36,672 nucleotides of DNA from a virus, in the IMG/VR virus record IMGVR_UViG_3300000893_000002, positions 1 through 36,672 of that record; one strand, given 5' to 3'. The translations under genes and the position numbers were made by a program. Position 1 is the stretch's first letter, and every line of letters starts with the position of its first letter. Shown piece after piece: positions 31,204-36,672 of this stretch. Under the pieces are notes generated by a model that worked only from the letters and a program-made list of their open reading frames with translations, had not been told where the DNA came from and did not search any database.

Positions 31204-32528
31204 GGTGTTAATGCTAGTGCTGTTTGACTGTCTCTTGCGTCCGAGAGCCTGATGTACTCCTCGGAAATCTCAATGCCGGTGTAGCGCCGGCCAAGCTCAA
31301 CGCATGCCTGGGCGGTCGTGCCGACGCCGTGAAATGGATCCAAAACCGCGCAGGGCGGGAACTGGTTGCCCCAACACTCACAGGTCCTTTTCCAGCCGAT
31401 TGTTTTGCGCTCGCGCATGCCGGCCAGTATCCGCCGTTTGACGTCGCCCGGATTTTGGGCCTTGGACTCTTTGACTCCGGGTCGGCTCTCGCCGTGATAT
31501 TCCCCGAGGGTGTCTCCGCCGCACTTCTTCTGGTGCTCCCGGTCGGGCTCGCCAAGCTCAACGATCCGCTCCCGCGGTCGACCGCAGGTAAAACAGCATC
31601 CGCCCTCGGAGGTGGATACCTCGATAATCGGGCGCACCAGCGAAACGGGATAGCTCGCGAAATGGCTCAGGACCGTTCCCTTTGGGTTTACCACCAGCGC
31701 CAGCGGGTCGCCGTCCTCATCCCCGAGCAGTCCCTCCCATGACTGGAGGAAAAGGTCGGTGTTTCTCCAGTTGCGGTGAGTGACCAGATAGTCGGACGTC
31801 GCGCCCTGAAAGCTCTGGTTTTGCTTCACGCCGATCTGCGCCTGAGCTGCCTTGGGGTTCGTTCGCCGGCGCCTGCGGTTGTCGTCGCTGACTCGGTCGC
31901 CACGATGAGGGAATACCGCCGCGCGCGGGTGCGTGTTGCCGCTGGCCCGGACCCGGACCGCGTCCCGGTCGTAGTAGTAAAACCGGTCTTTTGAGAACAT
32001 GCAGAAGTACTCGAGCGCGTTGACCGGCCTGTCCTCGACCGACTCGGGCATGCAATTCCGTTTGATCCAAGGGCACATTGAGCGGAGGATCCAGCCTGCT
32101 CCCTGCAAGTCCATGGCAACCCTCTGCGGCAGTAAGAGCAATTCCTTACACTTCAAACCAAGGGGGTCTTTTGGCCGGAACACTCCGTTGGACGGATGGT
32201 CGTCTTTTTCCCGACCCATCACTTTCGCCGTCGGGTCGTAGGTCCTCCGGGCGCCGGCAGTGTAGCGATCCCCGAGGTTGATCCACAAAAGGCCGTCATT
32301 GCGGAGCACCCGCCAGACCTCGGTGAACACCTCGCGCAAGTGGTAAAGGTATTCCTCGAGGGTTTCCTCGGTCCCTATCTCCTGATGCTTGCGCGGGTGT
32401 CCTGCCGGCAGGTAAGACCTCAGCCCCCAATACGGCGGACTCGTCACGCAGAGCTGGAAGCTCTTGTCGGGGATCTGCTTCAGGACCTCGCGGGCGTCCC
32501 CGCAGTATTTCTCAGGGATGATTTTCAC
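31200..32528 (-). CDS. N4/N6-type DNA methyltransferase (beta class)
   Basis: 442 residues from a GTG at 32528 (GTGA overlap). Motif IV VTSPPYWGLRS (residues 28-38) lies near the start and motif I CAVLDPFHGVGTTAQACVEL near the end, the beta-class order. A Cys-rich insertion (GCCFTCGRPRERI and a later TCECW) forms a probable zinc site in the target-recognition region. Several basic stretches (DDNRRRRRTN) suggest DNA contact. It would methylate phage DNA and help it escape host restriction. No paired restriction enzyme is next to it, so an orphan enzyme. Cytosine-N4 or adenine-N6 cannot be decided. Confidence 0.9.
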   Translation of the reverse strand: MKIIPEKYCGDAREVLKQIPDKSFQLCVTSPPYWGLRSYLPAGHPRKHQEIGTEETLEEYLYHLREVFTEVWRVLRNDGLLWINLGDRYTAGARRTYDPTAKVMGREKDDHPSNGVFRPKDPLGLKCKELLLLPQRVAMDLQGAGWILRSMCPWIKRNCMPESVEDRPVNALEYFCMFSKDRFYYYDRDAVRVRASGNTHPRAAVFPHRGDRVSDDNRRRRRTNPKAAQAQIGVKQNQSFQGATSDYLVTHRNWRNTDLFLQSWEGLLGDEDGDPLALVVNPKGTVLSHFASYPVSLVRPIIEVSTSEGGCCFTCGRPRERIVELGEPDREHQKKCGGDTLGEYHGESRPGVKESKAQNPGDVKRRILAGMRERKTIGWKRTCECWGNQFPPCAVLDPFHGVGTTAQACVELGRRYTGIEISEEYIRLSDARDSQTALALTP

Positions 32529-32716
32529 TCGTTGATCGTTACCTCGCCAAGCAGGGCTTTGATTTCCTCTCGGCTCTGGTTCCAGGCCGTTTGAACAATG
32601 TCCTCGGCGGGCTTGTTGTCGTATTTTGCGCGGACTGAGTCGGAAGCGACCGCGAGGATCAGCTCCGCGATCCGGTTGGTTTCATCCTGCGATAGACTGA
32701 GCGTGAATGCTGGCAT
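32525..32716 (-). CDS. Small acidic helical protein (unknown)
   Basis: 63 residues from ATG at 32716 with an AAGGTG about five bases upstream. The frame is open further upstream, but that region lacks a good start and overlaps the previous gene. Helical, acidic (RIAELILAVASDSVRAKYDN). The stop overlaps the methyltransferase GTG start. Role unknown. Confidence 0.6.
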   Translation of the reverse strand: MPAFTLSLSQDETNRIAELILAVASDSVRAKYDNKPAEDIVQTAWNQSREEIKALLGEVTINE

Positions 32717-32738
32717 GGTTTCACCTTTGGTTATTTGT

Positions 32739-32984
32739 TTACTCTCCGTGCCCCTTTCCCTGACTGCGGATCGTGCCTGGGGCGAGCTGCTCGACCGCAA
32801 AGCAAAGACAGGCCAAAACTGTCGCATTGTCGACGTCCTCGGGTATGCAGACGACGAGCTGCCCGCACTTCTCATTGTGACCGACGCCGAGCAGAACCAT
32901 TGGCGTTGCCTGTTCGCCGTCGAGTTTCTTTGCCCAACGGGCAAGCCGTTCGCGGGTGATACTTTCTGTGGGGACTCTAGCCAT
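32739..32984 (-). CDS. Small protein (unknown)
   Basis: 81 residues, 4 bases after the RusA-like frame ends. Helical start (ESITRERLARWAKKL), a compact middle (GQLVVCIPEDVDNATVLACL), and Gly/Lys tail. No motif that I recognise. Between it and the next gene are 22 bases without feature. Confidence 0.55.
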   Translation of the reverse strand: MARVPTESITRERLARWAKKLDGEQATPMVLLGVGHNEKCGQLVVCIPEDVDNATVLACLCFAVEQLAPGTIRSQGKGHGE

Positions 32985-32988
32985 AAGC

Positions 32989-33477
32989 CTAGAAGGGGAC
33001 CTTTCCGGTTACAGTCGTTCGATTACTATGGTCGCCCCCTCTTGACCGGGAGCGCACAACTCGCTTTTTACCGATATCTCCGGACACCACGCCCAGGAGT
33101 CGTCCAACGGCAGACGTGATGCAATCCATGATCGTGGAGAGGCAACCGTCCGGATCCTTGCGTCGGTAATCGCTAAAGCGGAGCGTAACTGAGATTCGAT
33201 ACTGAGGATGGCCAGCTCCATCCATTTTTGGTGCTGCGGCAGCGTCATGGGCCTTGCCTGGATTTTGTTCGTGAGCTTGTCCAGCCAGCCGATCGCCGTC
33301 TTGCCGGTCTTGAAGCTCGGGATCCCCCGCAGGACCCGCTGCTTGCCCTCCGAGTCTTTGTAGTTCACCGAGATATTCTTCAGCTCGAGCACTACCGGGA
33401 TGCCACGCTCCGTCTCGGAAAACAAATCCCTTTCGCTGCATGCTGAGGGCGAACTCATCAGGTGTTAGCTTCGGCAT
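32989..33477 (-). pseudogene. RusA-like Holliday-junction resolvase gene split over two frames
   Basis: Two overlapping frames each show half of a RusA-like resolvase. The frame starting at ATG 33458 (TGATG with the KH gene) carries GIPSFKTGKTAIGWLDKLTN and LPQHQKWMELAILSIESQL. The other frame (from ATG 33477 to stop 32989) gives YRISVTLRFSDYRRKDPDGC and LSTIMDCITSAVGRLLGV, the strand and Asp-rich site. Joining them needs a minus-one shift between roughly 33185 and 33240. The N-terminus of the second frame (MPKLTPDEFALSMQRKGFVF) also looks protein-like, which would need a second, plus-one shift. Whether this is a programmed shift, decay or a sequencing indel (near a five-A run at 33225) is open. 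Confidence 0.55.
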
Positions 33478-34015
33478 TTTCAGTCTCCTCAGGATGGTAG
33501 TCCAACACTCGGAAACTGAGCTTGCGCCCGTTCCGATAACCGTAGGGATAGAACACGGCGCCCAACGCTTTGATTAGCGTCAGGTCGTCCCGCGGTACGT
33601 CAAAGACGACGTAGACCTTTTCGTCATGGTCCTCAAACGCCACTCCCGGCGCCGTTTTGTAGAGCATGGCGAGCATCGGAGTCAGGACCGGCAGCATCAT
33701 CTCCGGCGTGAAAGCCGGATTGAATGAAAACGGTTTCTGGTCCCCGAGCTGTCCCTTGAATGAATCGCGCACCTCGAGCCGCACCTTCAGCCCCATCTGT
33801 GCGCCCATGCGCTCGGCTACGTGCCGCAGCGCCAAAATCATCTTGCCCTTTTTGCCGATCAGGATCTTCAGGTCCCGCGTGTTGGGCTGGAACGTCAGAT
33901 CCAAAATCGAACCGTCAAGGCTTTCGATGACTTCAATCTCATCGGGCTCGAAACAGAAGGTTTTGAAGAAGGTCAGGAGCGCCTGGGTTATCGGATTTTG
34001 AGGCTCACGTCGCAT
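33458..34015 (-). CDS. KH-domain RNA/DNA-binding protein
   Basis: 185 residues. Residues 40-80 (NTRDLKILIGKKGKMILALR and HVAERMG) hold a KH domain with the Gly54-Lys-Lys-Gly57 loop, close to the KhpA/YlqC type. Residues 120-175 repeat a strand-helix-strand arrangement without the Gly-x-x-Gly loop, perhaps a degenerate second KH unit. It lies 17 bases downstream of DnaB and overlaps the RusA-like gene as TGATG. Likely binds RNA or single-stranded DNA; a role in replication priming or RNA handling is a guess. Confidence 0.65.
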   Translation of the reverse strand: MRREPQNPITQALLTFFKTFCFEPDEIEVIESLDGSILDLTFQPNTRDLKILIGKKGKMILALRHVAERMGAQMGLKVRLEVRDSFKGQLGDQKPFSFNPAFTPEMMLPVLTPMLAMLYKTAPGVAFEDHDEKVYVVFDVPRDDLTLIKALGAVFYPYGYRNGRKLSFRVLDYHPEETENAEANT

Positions 34016-34032
34016 TGCTGGCGCCTTTTGTA

Positions 34033-35475
34033 TTAGTGTCGGTCGTAGTAGTCAAGCCTCTCTTGCTGCGGAACGTCCTCGTCGCTCACTTTGGCCGCAC
34101 TTTCAAACCTGGTGTACGGCCGTAAAAAGCTCAGGTGAACCTCGCCGGTCGGGCCGCTGCGCTGTTTGGCAATCATCAGATTGACCGCAGCGCACTCCTC
34201 ATCCGTCTTTTCCTCCTCGTCCTTCGCCCGATAAAGCATCCCGACTAAGTCGGCATCCTGCTCGAGGCTCCCGCTCTCCCGCAGGTCGGCCAAGACCGGC
34301 TTGCGCTTGGCGCGGTCAATCTCCCGGTTGAGCTGGGAGACGACCAGAACCGGGATCCGCAACTCCTTGGCCAGAGCCTTTAATCCGCTCGAGACCTCGG
34401 ACACTTCGCGCTCCCGCTTCTCCGGGCGCTTGCCGTTGACGGTCGCCGTCAGGAGCTGAATGTAATCGATCACCAGCAGCTTTATCCCGTGCTGCATCTT
34501 TAACCGCCGCGCGCGGGCGCGAAGTTCCATGATGCTGAGTCCGTTGGCATCGTCTACGTGCAGGTTTGAGGAGGCTATCCTGCCGGCCGCTCCGGTCAGC
34601 TTTGGAAAGTCGCGCTCGGCCAGAAACCCCTCGCGAATGTTCCGCAGGTTCACGCGGGCCCGGGAGCAGAGCATCCTCAGCACCAGCGACTCTACGGTCA
34701 TTTCAAGGGAAAAGACTCCGACGGTGAGCTGCTGGTCAATCGCGACGTGCTCCACGATGTTCATGGCCAGCGAGGTCTTGCCCATGCTCGGGCGAGCGGC
34801 CAAGAGGTAGTAGCCCCCGTCCTGCAGCCCGCCCGTCATTTTGTCCAAGTCCATGAAGCCGGTCGCGAGCCCTGTAACAGCGCCGGCCCGATGGTGCAGG
34901 TCCTCGATAATCGCGATAGCGCTGTGCACTACCTCCTTGATCGGCTTTATCTGCTGTTCGCTGGCAATGTTCCGGACGGCCAGCACATTGCGCTCGACTT
35001 CGTCCAGCGCGTTATCGGCTTTGTCCTCCTCGAACAGTTGCCCGACCGCTTCGGTGCAAACCTTGATCAGCCGGCGCCTCCGCAGCTTTTCGATCATTAT
35101 GTCGAGGAACGTGTCGATCGCCTCCGGGCTCGGAGAGCAGTCGGCCAGCGTGGAGATAGTGACCAGTCCCCCCACTTGCTCGAGCTGCTGCCGGTCCTTC
35201 AGGTATTCCGCGAGTGAAACGACGTAGACCCTGACTCCGGCGTTGACCAACTGCTCGATCGCGGTCCAGATTGTTTGCAGGCGCAGGTCATAAAACGCCT
35301 CGGTTGCCTCTTTCCCCAGTCGCTCAATCACGCGGCTGGCGCTCATCACGCTCCGCTTTTCGTCCATGAGGATGCACCCGAGGACACTTTGCTCGGCCTC
35401 GATGCTGTGAGGTGGAAGGCGATCCGGCGTCGTCTGCCCGCGACGAGGGCGCCTGAGGTCAGGCGCTTCGCTCAT
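34033..35475 (-). CDS. dnaB: Replicative DNA helicase DnaB
   Basis: 480 residues. The N-terminal helical domain (residues 20-140, starting PHSIEAEQSVLGCILMDE) is followed by the RecA-like core: Walker A ARPSMGKTS (227-235), catalytic Glu258 in FSLEMT, Walker B LLVIDYIQLL with Asp337, SQLNRE near 380, the SGSLEQDADL turn, and KQRSGPTG with the arginine finger. Length and domains match a full bacterial-type DnaB. It unwinds the phage replication fork as a hexamer; a primase or loader is not seen here. The ATG overlaps the previous stop as ATGA. Confidence 0.95.
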   Translation of the reverse strand: MSEAPDLRRPRRGQTTPDRLPPHSIEAEQSVLGCILMDEKRSVMSASRVIERLGKEATEAFYDLRLQTIWTAIEQLVNAGVRVYVVSLAEYLKDRQQLEQVGGLVTISTLADCSPSPEAIDTFLDIMIEKLRRRRLIKVCTEAVGQLFEEDKADNALDEVERNVLAVRNIASEQQIKPIKEVVHSAIAIIEDLHHRAGAVTGLATGFMDLDKMTGGLQDGGYYLLAARPSMGKTSLAMNIVEHVAIDQQLTVGVFSLEMTVESLVLRMLCSRARVNLRNIREGFLAERDFPKLTGAAGRIASSNLHVDDANGLSIMELRARARRLKMQHGIKLLVIDYIQLLTATVNGKRPEKREREVSEVSSGLKALAKELRIPVLVVSQLNREIDRAKRKPVLADLRESGSLEQDADLVGMLYRAKDEEEKTDEECAAVNLMIAKQRSGPTGEVHLSFLRPYTRFESAAKVSDEDVPQQERLDYYDRH

Positions 35476-35867
35476 ACCATAGTCCAGAGCACTCCTCTGT
35501 GAAGGTGCAGTATCCCGAGCCGTCCGGGCTTTCGCTCGCAGACGGCCTGGTAACAGACAACGTCCCGGTAGTTGTAGCGCAGACCGTTGATAATCGGCAG
35601 GCTCATCCAGGAGCTTTTGTCCTGATGTGATAAGGGCGCTGCGGGCCGGCGCAGTGCGAGGGGAATGCCGCCTGAGCGGTAATCGTCATCGGTCATATAC
35701 TCGAGCCAATGGGTGTTTGTTTTGAGCGGTACGTATTCGTCGGAGTCCAGCTCGCGGGAGAAAGCGTTAGCGGTCAAAATGAAGGGCACAATGATTTGCG
35801 TGTCGGGCATCTGGCGCGACGTGCTGATCCACTCGGACAGGTCGAAGGTGTCTTTAATCCAAATCAT
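35472..35867 (-). CDS. Uncharacterised protein upstream of DnaB
   Basis: 131 residues from ATG at 35867; its ATGA overlaps the stop of the right-edge frame ending at 35864, and its own stop overlaps the DnaB start. Beta-rich with IWIKDTFDLSEWISTSRQMP and INGLRYNYRDVVCYQAV. Two Cys, many Trp and Tyr. I do not recognise it. Coupling to DnaB suggests an early or replication-linked role. Confidence 0.6.
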   Translation of the reverse strand: MIWIKDTFDLSEWISTSRQMPDTQIIVPFILTANAFSRELDSDEYVPLKTNTHWLEYMTDDDYRSGGIPLALRRPAAPLSHQDKSSWMSLPIINGLRYNYRDVVCYQAVCERKPGRLGILHLHRGVLWTMV

Positions 35868-36672
35868 ATTTCTATTCCCGCCCTTTTGAGTAGCTCCACA
35901 AGAGCAACCGCTGCACAGAGCGCCACGACTGCGTTACCTGTGCACCTGAGCTGATCGATTCGGCTCTCGTCCAGAACCACGGGGCGCCCATCAGCCACGC
36001 CGCGAAAGCGGGGTTCAACCGCGGGCGCGAGCCACGGGTAGCGCTCGAGGATGGCGGGCCATCTTGGGTCGTCGGGGCCTGGGGCGAAAAGGAATGGACT
36101 TGTCGCGCTAATTGGTCTTTCCGATCCCTTATGCTTCCGTCCGGGTCGATGCCCGTCTCGCTCATGCCCGGAGTGTCCTTCCAGTCCCGTGCGCTCGGGG
36201 TCGCCCAGTTCCGCGCTACGGCATGCAGGCTGTCCTCCGAGCCCGGATGGTTCCCGATCGACTCCCCGTCCTCCGCGCGCGGGCTCGGCCAGTTGCTCGC
36301 CATTGCCTGCAGGGCAAGCCCCGTTGTGCTCCGTTCGCTCTTCGCGTAATCCGGACCGCCCTCGCTCGCCTTGGGCGTCGACCATTTGCTCGCCTGGTCC
36401 TGCAACGTGACCTGCATCTTGGTCCCCGTTTCGTGTTCCCCGCGTTCCACTGCCTCCGGGCTCCTGCATCTGCTGCCGCCCGTCGGCGCGTCCGGGGTCG
36501 CCCATTTGCTCGACTGTCCAGTCAGCGTCTCGCGTTCCATCCCCTTCACCCCATGGTCCCGCGTGAAGTCGCCCGCTTCGTGCGCTCGAGGAGTCATCCA
36601 CTGGCGGGCGTTGATCGCCAGATTGCTCCCCGCCCCGGGCCGCTCCGTCTCCCGCTGGATCGCCTCGTCGCT
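35864..36672 (-). other. Overlapping second frame with methyltransferase-like ending
   Basis: The frame one base off the main right-edge gene is also open to the window edge. Its last part, ESRIDQLRCTGNAVVALCAA, is the closing motif of C5 DNA methyltransferases, and the text before it, YPWLAPAVEPRFRGVADGRP, matches the usual preceding segment. Its stop TGA overlaps the next ATG (ATGA). It may be the real C-terminus reached by a minus-one shift, a separate overlapping gene, or a chance mirror of the main frame. Confidence 0.3.
35872..36672 (-). CDS. C5 DNA methyltransferase-like protein, N-terminus beyond the right edge
   Basis: 267 codons, open to the edge, so the catalytic N-terminal half is missing. 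The visible part has four WATP/WSTP/WPSP-type units (for example RNWATPSARDWKDTPGMSET) and then LNPAFAAWLMGAPWFWTR, which I know from the variable region and end of phage cytosine methyltransferases. Codon third positions are strongly G/C-rich in this frame, supporting coding. The motif with the catalytic Pro-Cys would lie outside the window, so activity cannot be judged. Genes further upstream, to the right, are unknown. Confidence 0.65.
   Translation of the reverse strand, partial: SDEAIQRETERPGAGSNLAINARQWMTPRAHEAGDFTRDHGVKGMERETLTGQSSKWATPDAPTGGSRCRSPEAVERGEHETGTKMQVTLQDQASKWSTPKASEGGPDYAKSERSTTGLALQAMASNWPSPRAEDGESIGNHPGSEDSLHAVARNWATPSARDWKDTPGMSETGIDPDGSIRDRKDQLARQVHSFSPQAPTTQDGPPSSSATRGSRPRLNPAFAAWLMGAPWFWTRAESISSGAQVTQSWRSVQRLLLWSYSKGRE

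Noticed and set aside
1-36672. tRNA genes, CRISPR arrays, insertion sequences, integrase or attachment sites
   Set aside because: I scanned for repeats, cloverleaf-like blocks and transposase text and found nothing convincing; no computed search was possible.

Overview
This window looks like part of the genome of a tailed double-stranded DNA phage (Caudoviricetes). The short-tailed (podovirus-like) plan is inferred: a large portal, a scaffold-like protein, a capsid protein, a head-tail adaptor, a nozzle-like beta-rich protein and internal-virion-like proteins are present, while no tail sheath, tail tube or classic tape-measure gene is seen. Nearly every gene is on the minus strand. The exception is the large terminase, alone on the plus strand at 17148-18710. 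The host is probably Gram-negative, because several products carry Sec, lipoprotein or Tat export signals. An Ig-like domain (with the tryptophan-lysine pattern common in Verrucomicrobiota secreted proteins), a LamG-like end and a fibronectin-like protein make a Verrucomicrobiota or related host plausible. That is a guess from protein style, not from a search.

Left half (1-17081, read right to left): a Pro/Gly-rich small protein, portal, a small helical protein, scaffold-like protein, major capsid protein, two tandem terminators, a small structural protein, the adaptor (fused to what looks like a dead metallophosphoesterase domain), a tandem-repeat protein, a fibre protein, a collar-domain fibre protein, the nozzle-like protein, two small fibre-module proteins, a GNAT-like protein, a 27-residue extremely basic peptide, and two large internal-virion-like proteins. 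The second of these runs off the left edge.

Centre (17082-21500): a 66-base divergent spacer, the terminase, then a convergent block with an HTH protein, small membrane proteins resembling holin or lysis accessories, a lipoprotein, and a stand-alone CheY-like receiver. No endolysin could be recognised.

21033-25667 holds a cassette of exported or surface-type proteins: one fibronectin-like protein with a Sec signal, one Tat substrate, one probable lipoprotein with Ig and LamG-like parts, and one fibre-like protein with a Sec signal. 25672-36672 is a very compact early/replication operon: many small ORFs, a zinc-ribbon plus PD-(D/E)XK nuclease-like protein, two adjacent candidates for the Acb2/Tad1 nucleotide-sponge family, a DUF6527-like protein, a Pol X-like nucleotidyltransferase, a GroES-like protein, an N4/N6-type DNA methyltransferase, a RusA-like gene spread over two frames, a KH-domain protein, a DnaB helicase, and at the right edge the C-terminal part of a cytosine-methyltransferase-like gene whose two reading frames both look meaningful.

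Most neighbouring genes overlap by ATGA, GTGA, TAATG or TGATG, and good Shine-Dalgarno sites are few, so translational coupling probably drives most expression. No DNA polymerase, primase, RNA polymerase, integrase, tRNA or CRISPR array was recognised.
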